From Tipula vernalis (taxonomy: Eukaryota > Arthropoda > Insecta > Diptera > Tipulidae), in contig OY282560.1 of assembly GCA_958295665.1 (NCBI GenBank), positions 92,170,311-92,234,310 of the forward strand: DNA of 64,000 bases, read 5' to 3'. Below the pieces are notes generated by a model. That model was not told the origin of the DNA. It saw only the letters and a program-made list of their open reading frames with translations, and ran no database searches. The position numbers and the translations under genes are program-made. The first letter of the stretch is position 1, and every line of letters begins with the position of its first letter. This document shows positions 10,374-22,420 of the stretch, piece after piece.

Positions 10374-13300
10374 TCTTAAAATAATACAATTAAACATACA
10401 TAGCTTTAGATCAAACAGAACTATTCTTGAACATTATTTAGATTATAATAATATTAGTATAGCGATATTATCAGAAACCTGGACAAATCCAAATCAGAGT
10501 AATTATATGACAAAATATGATATTATAACAAAAGATAGGAACGATGGGTACGGAGGTGTAGGATTTTTAATAGATAAAAAAATTTCGTGGAGATTAATTG
10601 AGCAAAATTTCACATACAATAGGTTGGAAGTAATTACAATAAATATAAAATATAGGCAAATGGATTTTAACGTAACATCTTTTTATAATAACTCAAATAG
10701 ATCGCCGAGGGAAATTGAGGTAGAATTCTGTAATTTATTATTAGAAAACTACAATAGAAAGAGTATAATTGCAGGGAATATAAATGCTCATAATAGATTA
10801 TGGGATTATAGCGGATATAACGATAGGTTGGGAATTCTAATAGCAAAAAGTATAACAGATAGCCAATTTAATTTACTTAATGATGGTTCTCCAACTAGAC
10901 AAAATATGTATAGGCACAATTCATCAGCTATTGATATAACATTATGTACGGGGAATTTAATGAGTATAATAAAATGGGCAGCGCCAAATGAAAATTTGGG
11001 GAGTGACCATTTTGTTATTAATATATCATTGAATATTAATGGAAACAGTACAGGTCAAATTACTAATTGGAAGAGAATTTTAAATGATATAGATAGAATG
11101 ATGGAAAATGAGAAAAGTATAAACTTAGAAGATAAACTAGAGGAATTAATTATGGAAAATACGAGAATAGTGAATAAAAAACATAAATACATTCCGAAAC
11201 CATGGTGGTCGCCTATAATACAAAGACTTTGGAAGATAAAGAGAGAAAAACAAATAATATATAGTGAGAAAAAAAATGTATACACTGCATTAGAATTAAA
11301 AAAGGCTACTCAATTATTAAAATTAAGAATAAAACAAGAAAAGAAGAAATCTTGGATATGTTTCTTGAATAATATAGGCAAAAACACTAAGAATGGGGAC
11401 ATATGGAAGAATATAAACAAAGTTAAAAATAAAAGGCAAAATTGTTTTAATATTTTAGATGATGATAATATGGCTAAAAATTTTTTAAATATTAATTTTC
11501 CTAATAAAATTGAGAACATTTCTCTACCTTTTCATAATACTTCAGAAACTATTAATGATAAAGAATTTAAAGCTAGGGAAATTGAGATTATTATAAGGAA
11601 ATCTAAAAACACTGCTCCAGGTAGGGATAGGATTAGCTATGGGGTTATCAAAGAGATAATAAATAAAAACAAAAAATTCATACAATTGATAGTAGATGAT
11701 TTTAATAAAATCTGGTCCTCTAAAATATATCCGGAGAGGTGGAAAAGAATTAATTCCATTGCTATTAAAAAAATGAATGGGGATGATAGAGAAATTAAAA
11801 ACTATAGACCAATATGTTTATTACCTGTGTTTTCTAAAATATTTAACAAAGTTATTCTAGATAGAATAAATAAACACTTGGAAGAGAATAATTTAATGAA
11901 TGATAATGTATTTGGTTTCAGGAAAAATATAAATATTACGGATTATTTTATAGAACTATATAATTATATTATAAAAGAAAAAAAGAATAAGAATAAGGTT
12001 ATTTTGGTGAACACTGATATTACGAAAGCATTTGATAGGGTAGATAAATCAATTTTAATTGAAATACTATCTAAAATGAATTTTTCTCATCATATTATTA
12101 ATTGGATTTACCAATTTCTAACGAATAGATTGATATCATTAAATAAATCAGATAGAAACTTTACACACATTACTAACGCAGGTATACCACAGGGTAGCTC
12201 ATTGAGTCCAACACTTTTTAACATTTATATGACGAGTATTCATGAGCTTCAGAATAGTCATACGAGACTTTTTCAATTTGCTGATGATGTGTGTATAGTG
12301 ATAAGTGGAAAAGATCATAAGGAAGTAGAAGCCAGGACAAATAGAACATTAATTAATTTTTGTGGAAAATTAGACTTATTAAAATTAGAATTAAATACCA
12401 ACAAAACACATTATTTAAGACTTTTCACAAATATTAATAATCAATATAAGACTAAAATTAAATTTAATAATATAGTAATTAAAGATGTTCAGCAAACAAA
12501 AATACTAGGAGTAACATTATCAAAAAATTTATCATTACATAATCATTACCAAAAGATGAGGACAGAGATTCAAAAAAATATTAATATATTAAAAATATTT
12601 ACACATACAAAAGGGGGTGTCCATCCTGATATAATGCTAAATATACATAAATCAATTATAAAATCTAAATTAGACTATAGCTATATTATAACAGATCTTA
12701 AAAATAAAACTTCACATAAAATATGTCAGACGGTAAAGAATTCTAGTATTAGACTATGCCTGGGGTTAACTAAAACAACGCCTATTCCAGCATTATTATC
12801 AGAAGCAACAGAATTAACTACTGATCTGGACAATAAAACAAAAACGTTAAAATACATAATGAAACATTTATATAAAAACTCTAAAATAGGAAAAGATATA
12901 AAAGAAAGAAATTCTATAGACAAATTAATTAATTTATATGATAATTATAATTTTTTATCTAAAATACTTCCAACTCATATTAAGAAATCTAATCCTGAAA
13001 ATTTAAAAATTATAAGTAATATAATAGGTTTGGATAATATTAAGTCTAGAAACTCATTAGAACTAAATAAAAAAACTAGGGAATATTTAGAGAGGTATAA
13101 AGGTTATAGTCATATTTATGTAGATGGCTCTAAGATGGAAGATGGGATGGGAATAGGAATATATATCAAGGAGAAGAATAAAAAAATTTCAATTAAATTA
13201 AAAAACGATACGAATATAAAAAACATAGAAATTATAGGAATAAAAATTAGCACTATTTTAGCTCAGATATTGCAAGCAAATATTGTAGTAATTTTTTCAG

Positions 13301-13950
13301 ATTCACAGAGTGCATGTAAATCAATAACTTCGGCCTATAATAAAATAACAGATAAACATTATGAAAACGAAATTATAGACTTGGTTGGAAATAATAGGAG
13401 AAAGAATATAATAATTCAATGGATTCCAGTTCACATTGGAATATTGGGAAATGAAATTGCAGATGGATTAGCGAAATTAGCAAAATATAATCCTACTCAT
13501 ATATTTGATAATCCTCCTACTCAAAATGATATCATTAAAAGAATTAAAGAAAGTATATACGAAGAATGGAAAGAGAAATATAATGATCTGACAACAAATA
13601 TTGGGCGATATTATAAAGAGATTTGTCCAAATCCTAATTTAGATAAGTGGTTCAAGAATAGTTCGTTAACAGTATTAGAAATTAAACAAATTAGTAGAAT
13701 TAGAACGGGTCATGCTTACAATAAAAAATTTTTATATACCATTGGTAAGGAATCTTCTCCAAATTGCGATAATTGTAATATTTTAGAAGATAATGAACAT
13801 ATAATAAGTGTGTGTCCCAAGTATGAAATTATAAGAATAAAATACATTTCTTTAAAAGATAAAACATTAAAAGAATTACTTAAATCTGATAATGATTTGG
13901 AATTTAGACAAATATTAGATTTTTTAAAAGAAATTGAATATAGATTGTGA
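10366..13950 (+). CDS. LINE ORF2 polyprotein: endonuclease, reverse transcriptase, RNase H
   Basis: An uninterrupted 1,194-residue frame. Residues about 1-225 are an apurinic-type endonuclease (LNIHSF, SETW, GGVGFLI, SDHF at about 213). Residues about 410-700 are RT (TAPGRDRISYGVIK, TKAFDRVDK, AGIPQGSSLSPTLFNIY, FADDV at about 638). Residues about 915-1045 are RNase H (YVDGSK with D920, SDSQSA with D979, WIPVHIGILGNEIADGLA). A C-terminal CDNCNILEDNEHIISVC knuckle starts at about 1134. APE-RT-RNase H order indicates the I superclade. It makes the target nick and copies the RNA by target-primed reverse transcription. Oddity: the normally invariant Asp of GDFNAH reads Asn (GNINAH, residue 138). 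The start is the ATG overlapping the ORF1 stop. Confidence 0.9.
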   Translation: MNNLKIIQLNIHSFRSNRTILEHYLDYNNISIAILSETWTNPNQSNYMTKYDIITKDRNDGYGGVGFLIDKKISWRLIEQNFTYNRLEVITINIKYRQMDFNVTSFYNNSNRSPREIEVEFCNLLLENYNRKSIIAGNINAHNRLWDYSGYNDRLGILIAKSITDSQFNLLNDGSPTRQNMYRHNSSAIDITLCTGNLMSIIKWAAPNENLGSDHFVINISLNINGNSTGQITNWKRILNDIDRMMENEKSINLEDKLEELIMENTRIVNKKHKYIPKPWWSPIIQRLWKIKREKQIIYSEKKNVYTALELKKATQLLKLRIKQEKKKSWICFLNNIGKNTKNGDIWKNINKVKNKRQNCFNILDDDNMAKNFLNINFPNKIENISLPFHNTSETINDKEFKAREIEIIIRKSKNTAPGRDRISYGVIKEIINKNKKFIQLIVDDFNKIWSSKIYPERWKRINSIAIKKMNGDDREIKNYRPICLLPVFSKIFNKVILDRINKHLEENNLMNDNVFGFRKNINITDYFIELYNYIIKEKKNKNKVILVNTDITKAFDRVDKSILIEILSKMNFSHHIINWIYQFLTNRLISLNKSDRNFTHITNAGIPQGSSLSPTLFNIYMTSIHELQNSHTRLFQFADDVCIVISGKDHKEVEARTNRTLINFCGKLDLLKLELNTNKTHYLRLFTNINNQYKTKIKFNNIVIKDVQQTKILGVTLSKNLSLHNHYQKMRTEIQKNINILKIFTHTKGGVHPDIMLNIHKSIIKSKLDYSYIITDLKNKTSHKICQTVKNSSIRLCLGLTKTTPIPALLSEATELTTDLDNKTKTLKYIMKHLYKNSKIGKDIKERNSIDKLINLYDNYNFLSKILPTHIKKSNPENLKIISNIIGLDNIKSRNSLELNKKTREYLERYKGYSHIYVDGSKMEDGMGIGIYIKEKNKKISIKLKNDTNIKNIEIIGIKISTILAQILQANIVVIFSDSQSACKSITSAYNKITDKHYENEIIDLVGNNRRKNIIIQWIPVHIGILGNEIADGLAKLAKYNPTHIFDNPPTQNDIIKRIKESIYEEWKEKYNDLTTNIGRYYKEICPNPNLDKWFKNSSLTVLEIKQISRIRTGHAYNKKFLYTIGKESSPNCDNCNILEDNEHIISVCPKYEIIRIKYISLKDKTLKELLKSDNDLEFRQILDFLKEIEYRL

Positions 13951-14101
13951 TCACCAATCTACTGATTAATTATTTTTTCATATTTTTAATATTTTAGGAA
14001 AACTTTTTCACAGCAATCGGGAAACAAGGGGTATTATTTAGAGGATTTAAGGAATTTAAAAAAAAATACTTTGTTGAATTTGGAATTATATAATGTAAAG
14101 A

Positions 14102-14141
<40 letters not shown>

Positions 14142-14214
14142 TATATGTAATTAAAAGGGGATATTAGAGAATTAAATTTATGGGATATTATAGTACATGA
14201 TAATAATATTAGTG

Positions 14215-14250
<36 letters not shown>

Positions 14251-14517
14251 TTTTTTTTACTATTATATACTGTTAAAATCAACTAAAGTAAAGTCAAATT
14301 TCTATAAATTAAGGACTATTAAAAGACTGTTAAATTACAATTAATTATTTTTATTTTATTAAAAATTATTCAATTAATTTAACCGTTAACATTCCATAGT
14401 TACAGCCCTTCGGAGAAGAAGAAGCTGATAATAGTTAGAATTGGAAACAATTAAACAGTAGGTCGTATGGATGGTGACGTCTGACCACAACAAATAGAGA
14501 ATCAAAAAAAAAAAAAA
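13951..14517 (+). other. LINE 3' UTR with three A-tracts
   Basis: Non-coding, with A-runs at 14108-14136 (29), 14220-14246 (27) and the terminal 14504-14519 (16). The target duplication follows only the last. Internal runs are either A-rich UTR or marks of earlier 3' transduction. Confidence 0.7.
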
Positions 14518-14529
14518 AACGCGCATCCG
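14518..14529 (+). repeat. Target-site duplication, right copy, of the I-like LINE
   Basis: AACGCGCATCCG, identical to 7469-7480. The first two A residues are shared with the poly(A) tail, so the duplication may be 10-12 bp. Confidence 0.85.
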
Positions 14530-14735
14530 AATGTGCATACAATTGAGTGTTTACACAAAACAATTACAAAACATGTCCACTGCAATCTGCAAACGTCTTA
14601 TTGCGAACTGTGTTTGAATATGAAATTAAGAAAAACAAGAAAAATTTTTTAAACTAAGCTGGTTTTACACGTACAATATTTTGTAACAAAGGATATTTCT
14701 TGTAAAAGATGTAAATTTTAAATTTAAAAGGTTAG
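14530..14735 (-). repeat. Gypsy-type LTR, distal part (beyond the LINE insertion)
   Basis: Continuation of the repeat interrupted at 7468. It aligns closely with 35522-35733 (for example TTTACACAAAACAATTA, GGTTTTAC, GTAACAAAGGATAT). Removing 7481-14529 makes the alignment to the second copy continuous, which confirms the insertion. Confidence 0.6.
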
Positions 14736-14739
14736 TACT

Positions 14740-17340
14740 TTTTCTCCCATTAAATAATACGACGATACGTGCCAAAAATGTGTCAAATCAAAATCATTGC
14801 GTATACAATTTGTTCTTGATGTGAAACTCACACTTGATAAAAATTTCACGACGATCGGTTGAGCGGCTGAAGGGTGCAATCAGAACAAACGTACATACTA
14901 CAATTCGCTTTTATAAACAATATATAGATTAATCAACTTAAACCATGCTTCTTATACCATTATAAAATTATATCTTATTTTTATCTACCGTTTCATCATC
15001 AACAAATCAGATAAAGATCCGCATTGCTGTTTTAATTGCAATTAAAACATTATGAGATCTGTAAAATAAATGAACAGATTAGACAGTAGTAAAAATTAAA
15101 ATAGCGATCATGATAAATTAGGTAATTCTTCGATACTTAATCTAATAAGCATCCTTTATAAATACTTAACTAATCTTTATTTTCATTTTCGTAATTATTA
15201 AATAAGTATCAGGTAATGTAAATTATGGAAAAATGTGTTAATAAGACAATTATATCATTAAAATATGTATATAGTACCTTAAGAAATTAAGGAGCACAAA
15301 TAATTTGTTTTAGTTCCTCAGTGTCTGAAAGCTATATGATAAATATTTTTTAGTAGACATTTTTGGAGTAAACTTTTTATTTTTCTAACTATAGGTAGTG
15401 GTACAAGTCAAATATCGCGTCATTGGTCGGAAACTGTGTTAGTACATTCCGATGAAATCAAACCGCGTAAGTAAAATCAGAGTATGATAATTTGAGTAAG
15501 CGCGGATTTGACCAAATAATAAATATCCAAAAAATGTGTACTAAAAAATAAGAACCCGCAAAGATTTATAAAAACCGAATACTTATCGTTTATGTTATAT
15601 AGAACTTGGATCGTACCGTCAAATACTTTAGAAAATAAAAAGTGCATGTCATGAGAAAGTAAAAGTAAATTTGTAAAGAAAAGCTTAAGCATATTATTTA
15701 ATCGTGTATCATTATAACAGTAGATTATTAAGTAAAATCTACCCGATCAATTTTCACCCATTAATATGAATCACATAAGAATACAAGAGCACCTAAGTTA
15801 TTCATTCTAAAAATAAAAAATTTAAATCTATTTGGGATTACAAGTTAATGTATTAATTTACAAAAGAAAATGAAATCGGGTTCGTTGTTTTTTTTTTCTA
15901 TATGAGCGCACATTCAATATTCGTTGACGTCTTTTGATGGAATTTGTTGTTATCTTTTATTTGTTGGGTAAATCTACGCGCGCAGAGTGCATACATACAT
16001 AATCGTATATAGATTGCGATCGTGCATAATATAAAATTTTCTATCTTTTTTATGATCAATGAAAAAAAAAAAAAAAAAAATTTTGTGTTGAAATAAAATT
16101 CACGTTTTTCCATTTACATATACGAGTTTACATTATTTTAAAAACTCGTTACATCTGTGGCTTGAAAACGCATTACACATCTATCTTATCTTAACTAAAA
16201 TGTTTACATATCATTTTTTTTGTTTGTACATAATTCTTCGATTCTAACTGCACTATGCTATATGTGTTTATATATCTAAAAAAAAGACGTTCATACCATC
16301 TAATTGAATTTCTGAACAAATATTATCGCTTCTCAGAGGATGGACCATTTTTCACTCGAAAACCCTTTTTAAATAATTAGAACAAGATACTCGTATAGGT
16401 AAACTGAAACAAATATTATGTATAATTGTACACTAAATGAGAACCCGCGGGGAGGAACAGCGTTGCAAAAAGAAATACTTTTGTATACAAACTTGCATCT
16501 TATTTGTATGTACATATACTCAAAGTTAAGAATGATTGAGTATGTTGTTCCCAAGTAAACAGATATACAAACATAAATATAAATTAACATCATAATCTTC
16601 ACTCTTTTTATTTATTCACCAATACCCAAAGTGACCAGACGTTTAGCTTATATTAACTCGTTACGATAGTATACCCGCTGCGGCTGTATGCTTGATTTCG
16701 TCTGTCATATCGTTATTATAAGAATTAATTTTCGGGAAACACTAACAGTATGAGATGGTGGGTGTCGTAACAGCTCCTCAGGTCCCAGGTCTATGGTAAA
16801 ATGAGATGATACCCAGAAATAAACAATAATCAAATAGAAAGTGAAGTGGAAACCGTAATAAACGAATGGGTTGACTCATAATCCCGGTTTTGAAAATCTC
16901 GGTTTTACAAAATCTGTTTTTATAAATTTTGGAAAATGGGAAATTTAATTTTAAAATGAAGCAAAATAAAAACCGAAATTTTGTAAAACCGGCCTAGCAA
17001 ATGTAATTTTCCATATAAATTTAATGTATAAAATTTAGTTATAGCTAAACGTATTCAATTAGGTAGTTATGCATCGTCGTAAGATTAAATATTCAACACT
17101 GAACAGCGGTGTTTCTCCGGGTATTTTTGAATGTCTAGATGAGTATTGCTATTTTAAGTTTAACGTTCTGTATTAATTACGAAAAGTATTAAAATATTTT
17201 TCTTAAGATTCATTTATAATTTAAAATATTTTTAACTAAAAATTCTTAAAGCAACGCCACTGTCACTATCATATACATCAAAAAGATGTTACCAATATTT
17301 TGTATATTACCCTTTAAAGTTCATTTTTTCATGTTTTTGA
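14740..17340. other. AT-rich DNA without recognised genes
   Basis: No coding sequence is supported. An inverted pair of CGGTTTTACAAAAT-type arms lies at about 16903-16995. A-runs occur at about 16061-16080. Confidence 0.5.
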
Positions 17341-17350
17341 TTTGTGATTG

Positions 17351-17570
17351 TGAGTGCGAGTTTACGACCATTTTCTGATGAAAAATTTTCAGCAGATTCA
17401 ATAAATTTTAAATGGAAAACAAAAGAATTATGTTCGGAAGGGGAAATTTGTTTACAAAATAGACTACGTCGATTGGTTGCCTGTTGAAAATGTTTCATCA
17501 GTAATGCCGAGTTTACGACCATTTTCTGCTGAAAATTTTTCTTCAGAAAATGGTCGTAAACTCGCACTAA
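17351..17570. mobile_element. Small hairpin MITE-like element
   Basis: A 20-bp perfect stem, GAGTTTACGACCATTTTCTG at 17509-17528 against its reverse complement at 17544-17563, encloses a 15-nt loop. A third copy in direct orientation lies at 17358-17377 with further matching flank (GAAAAATTTTCAG). Outer edges read GTGCGAG and CTCGCAC, as expected of terminal inverted repeats. It is too short to encode protein; its family is unknown. Confidence 0.6.
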
Positions 17571-18504
17571 ATGGTTGTAAACTCGACATAACCGGAAAAA
17601 TAACCGAAGGTTATTTCCCCTTTAAGGATTGTTAATCCATTTATTACACAGCTGAAATTAACAGAGGATAACGATTGTTTTACAGGAAATAAATTCACTT
17701 AAGGTGTCTTTACGAAACGCGACTATAAAGTTGGATATTTTTTTGTTTAAAATGAAGATAGTCACACATTAGTTTTGCTCAATTAATTGTACTATGGTTA
17801 TCATGACTGTTTTCTGTTGTTTTTGTCAACTCTCAAATTTGGCACCAGATACACCAAAATTGAGATTTTCTGGGTATTTACATTTTTTTTTTATTGGTTT
17901 TGTGTACGTTTATCATTTAAAGCCGGCTTTAATATTTATTTTTAGTTATTTAAAGTTTTTTTAGAGTTATGTTAGTTATTTTTAAATATTTTTTTTTATA
18001 ATACGTAATTTATCTCGGTTACTTTATCGGTCATTTAATTTTAACAAAAAATGACTTTATCAAGACAAAACGCATATAATATTTTAAACGGTGATCTATA
18101 TACTCTAAGTGGTATCATTACCTTATATTTGAATATGGAAATCAACATCATAATACTCGGTGATTTGGGGTAAACGAAGTCTATCGCGGCAGATCAGCAA
18201 GGTTTCTATCGTAACTGAAATGTGTTTAACCGATGATGACACTTATTGATTGATTGATTGATTTCAATGTACGATCAAGCATTAAGCAAGTCTCCCGCAT
18301 TATAAATGCGAATACCACACCACTATACCCATGTTACAACACGACACCATAACTCTCCCTCACCAAGGAAATATGTACCATCATACCTAGTTTTTCAAGC
18401 CAAACATAACAATATTCACCCAGTAAAGAAAGGCACCACATCGATAACCACATAAGTCTAATAGTGTGATATCCGCCCCTGGCCAGGCAGCTATCGTACA
18501 CCTT

Positions 18505-18690
18505 TTTACATATAACAAAATCGAGGAATGGGAAAGGAATGTTAGTGAGGACAGACTCGGCCCGGTTACAGACACCTAATAAAGCCGATAGTTAGTGTTT
18601 TTTTTACATAACAAAATCGAAGGATTGGATAGGATTATTAGTAGGGACAGACTCGACCCGGTTACTGACACCAAAGCGATCGATAGTTAA
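18505..18690. repeat. Two-copy tandem repeat, about 95-bp unit
   Basis: Copies at 18505-18597 and 18602-18690 share ACATAACAAAATCGA, GGACAGACTCG, CCCGGTTAC, GACACC and GATAGTTA. Divergence is modest. No function seen. Confidence 0.65.
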
Positions 18691-18869
18691 TAAATTATTA
18701 GTACCATATATAATAAATAGGTTAGCACAAGGCAGCACAATCTTACATTATTAGATGATCATTTCTCTGGAACCCAGGGCCGGGTACTCAGGACTCCCTA
18801 AATCTAAATCAGGACTTAAAAAATTATTAATGTTGTAATGTCCCCCTGTTCGCCTTTCATTAATTTACC

Positions 18870-20050
18870 TGATAAAATATTTAAGAAAATTTAAAATTAC
18901 TAAGCTAAGATTACAAAAACAGCGCTTATTTTATTTTTCATGGTCCTTCTATATCTAATTAATTAATTATTACATACTGCAACAAGAATAAAAATAAACG
19001 TTAAAACCATTTTAAACATAAAATTTTACTTAAAACTAATCAGAAATTTCCTACCGATCAAGAAAAAGAGAATAAATAATTTAAAAATGATAATGTTACA
19101 GCACCACAACAGTCTAAAATCATCAATAATTCAGTTAGGTACTTACTATAAGTATATCAAGAATCAACAAATAAAATCTATATATAATTTCCCAGGCAAC
19201 TCTGAAAACTAATTTTAATTAATAAATCACCATAATATTAAAGTCAAATCTAATTCTGAAATTCAGGATTAATTTAATCCCCATATTAAAGATTGATTCT
19301 GGAACTATGTTATATTCTGAAAATTGAATTATTTATTAGCAAATTAAGGAAGAGAAACCTTTAAATATTTTTAAACTAAATTAATTAATATATATTAATG
19401 AGCAAAACACAATATATTACATACAAGTATTACAAAAATTAACATTTTATGAAATTGCCTATGTAAACTCTCCCACTTCTAAGCTAAAATTCTAAAAGAA
19501 TGTTTAAAAATTTTAAATTGTTAAGTTATAATTTAAATTCACAGCACTTGTTCCATTAGTTACCATTCTCCTGTAAATAGTTAATTAATTGTTTACCTAC
19601 TGCAACTAGATTTAAAAATAAAAAATTGAAAATATAGTATATATTTAACCATACTATTAAATTTAAACTAATCGGCAATTTCCTACAGACCTAGAAAAAA
19701 GAAAATTAATAATGTTGAAATTAATTATTTATTTATAAAAGTATATAATATAATTTAAACATTGATCATAATACTAATAGCAGAAAAGTCTAGAATATCA
19801 ATAATTTAGTTAAGTACTACATGTACCTACAATATGATATTTACTAATAAAACTCAAATAGAGTTTCACTGAAGGTGTCACTGAAAACTAAATTGCTTTA
19901 CTACTCAATTAATAGAAGTTTATTTATATAAATTAGTTAGTGATAAATAAAATAAAATCGATATCACAAGAACAATACATTTTCTACGCTACCTAACTGC
20001 TGGATGCTTGGAGTTTCTGGATGTTGAGCGAGAATTCACTAACATTTCTG
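18870..20050. repeat. Old tandem duplication, period about 623 bp
   Basis: Blocks recur in the same order about 623 bp apart: TACTGCAACNAGA (18975/19598), AAACTAATC with AATTTCCTAC (about 19035/19665) and TCAATAATT with AGTTAG/AAGTAC (about 19120/19795). Copies are well diverged. No coding potential. Confidence 0.5.
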
Positions 20051-21260
20051 TAGCTTGGAGACGATCTAACAATTATATACAATTAAATATACTTTATATC
20101 AACTACACCATCAGACAAAAATACCCGAACAAACTATGACACTTTGATATAATTAAATTAAATTAAACTGACAAAAGTGTTGAAACATTTTCATCAATAC
20201 CTCAAATATTTTGCAATGCAATGTAGTTTACAATATCATATAAAAGGGAATTTCCCTTATCCTAGATAACGTACGATGCTATTCATTTAATTAGTATAAT
20301 ATTTCAATCTATATACATAAATATTTAACGAAACAGCAACATTAATATAAATTACAATTTAATACCAATAAAGTGATTGATTTTAGCAGAAGATATTTTT
20401 GATATTTTAGAATAAAAATTTTAACTATGTATTCAAAAATTTAATTTAGGGGTTGAAAAATGAGCCTCTCCAAAGAAATAGATGAAAGCGTTAAAAAATT
20501 GATAATAAAAGCATTGCAACGACAAGAAACTTATCAAAATAAATCCCTACGATATGTAATATCAAACGGTAGCATCAGTTTCATAAAAAGAAATTTATTT
20601 GAAACCGGATCAACAAAAATAAGCAACGTTGTAGACGCCCACAGCAAAATCAGCTACCCCAAAATCAGCTCCAGTGATTAATCCCGGACGTCGTCCAAAT
20701 ATTTATGTCGGATAGTGTACATATTCAAATGATTTCCTTCACCTTAGTCATTTTCGCAACTCAAAAATAAAACTTATAAAATATTAGACTACCTAAATAA
20801 AAATCCAATTAGCATCATTCACCTATTGAAGAGATCTCCGCCACCAAAATCCTGCACCTAATCAATAATTCAGAAATTTGATTTCTTAATCTTAATTAAT
20901 AAATAAATACAAATATATCCAAAATTTTAACTCAGTTCACGGACCTCATCCCTGCCAAATCAAGCATGAAAAGCAACATTTCTAAATTCGCATTTTATTT
21001 ATCTATTTATTTATTTATTTAGACAATTTATAATTTATAATATTAATTAAATTAATTAGAAAACAATTTGATTCAGTATGTAATACCCTGTAAAAAAATT
21101 TATTAATCCTACCTAAATAAACCGTTCAAATGAATTTTTTTTTAAGATAGCTCCCAATTCCAATTCGACTCAAACCAATTCGATTATACAAAGTATAAAT
21201 ATCCTATTTGAGTCGAATATACAAAATCTTATTGTATTCAAATAATGCATGATGTCAATA
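20050..21260. other. AT-rich DNA, no gene supported
   Basis: One short open frame at 20460-20681 (73 codons) has no recognisable domain or neighbour support. A TTTA microsatellite lies near 20994-21022. Confidence 0.45.
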
Positions 21261-21468
21261 ATATCATAGTTGTTTCGTGAATACACAAAAACACAAAGAG
21301 ATCAACAACACCTGCATTCAAGTAACAAAATCGTATATACTAAAACCAAAAACATACTAAAACCACCAACACACATTGACGGTAAATATTTTCTACCATC
21401 TTTCATGTGCGTATCAGTAGACCTTATAGTACATATAAACACACCTAAACTATGTATCAATATAATAC

Positions 21469-21905
21469 AGTAAAATATTGTGACAATTGTATCAACAGCA
21501 ACGCAAAAAATTCTGTTTTTGTTGTTGTTTGTGCATTATAATACATAAACCAACAAAATATATTACATTTCCTAACAGAATCCGTGTAAAGAGCGAACAA
21601 GCTTCTGTACAACCATATTGTTGATCCTGCCATATATAAATCAAGTTGTATGCATGTATTAATTAGTGCCCATTTTACACAATAGTAAAATACTTGTGAC
21701 AGCTGTATCAAAACCAACGTAAAGATTCTCTTTCTCATTGTTGTTTGTACTTAATAATATAAAAACCAACAAAACCACGAATACTTCCTTCACAGAAACC
21801 GTGCAAAGAGAAAACGACACAGCTACACAGTACACAAACATATTTATGGCCCTTTTATATACCAAAGTATGTATTAGTGTCGATTGTAAAATGTACACAA
21901 AATCA
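21469..21905. repeat. Tandem duplication, period about 216 bp
   Basis: Copies starting at 21469 and 21685 share AGTAAAATA, GTGACA, TGTATCAA, TTGTTGTTTGT, AACCAACAAAA and CCGTG with GAG. A weaker partial copy may precede at 21280-21468. Non-coding. Confidence 0.6.
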
Positions 21906-22420
21906 CACATAAGAATACAAATAAGTGTGCGTAAAAATAAAATCTAATACCAAATTTATTGCGACTTATTTTATATAAATTAAAATTTATTTCAATACTA
22001 TCTAAATATTAGACTTTAGTAATAAAAAATTGAAATTTGATTTTATGTACAATCCACAAAATATCAAATCATGCACTTTTAATTTTTCTATCTACAAAAA
22101 TAAAAAACATTGCCTGACAAACGCATCCCGGTGGATTGCATTTTCCAAAATTACACTTTAGTTTAATTATTTTCACTACACTTGGATTATTATTACACTA
22201 AAATTAATTTAATTAGAATTTAATTTAAATTTAAAATTAAAATTAATCTGTATATACTTATGTATATAAAGTATATACATAAGAAACAAAAATAAAAAGA
22301 AAATGAAATTAAATTAAATTTTTGAAGAGGATAGAAAAAACACGTCTATCCTCTTCGACGAACTGTCGCCAACCATCGTGTCACCGTCACAATATTGAGA
22401 TATTATTTTATTCGTTTGAT

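Larger units (their letters stand above)
7481..14517 (+). mobile_element. Full-length I-like non-LTR retrotransposon (LINE) with nested DNA transposon
   Basis: Begins CATTGCAATTTGTG directly after the target duplication and ends in an A-run. Order: about 350-bp 5' UTR, ORF1 (RRM-like gag with three zinc knuckles), ORF2 (endonuclease, reverse transcriptase, RNase H, Cys-rich tail) and about 570-bp 3' UTR. ORF1 and ORF2 overlap by 8 nt in different frames, as in I-clade elements. Without the 1,314 bp added by the nested transposon the element is about 5.7 kb, a full-length size. Composition is strongly A-biased on the sense strand. Apart from the nested insertion no frame break is seen, so it is a recent arrival. 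Confidence 0.88.

Noticed and set aside
20460..20681. 73-codon frame starting MSLSKEIDESV
   Set aside because: Looks protein-like in composition but has no recognisable domain, splice partner or neighbour support in this AT-rich DNA.
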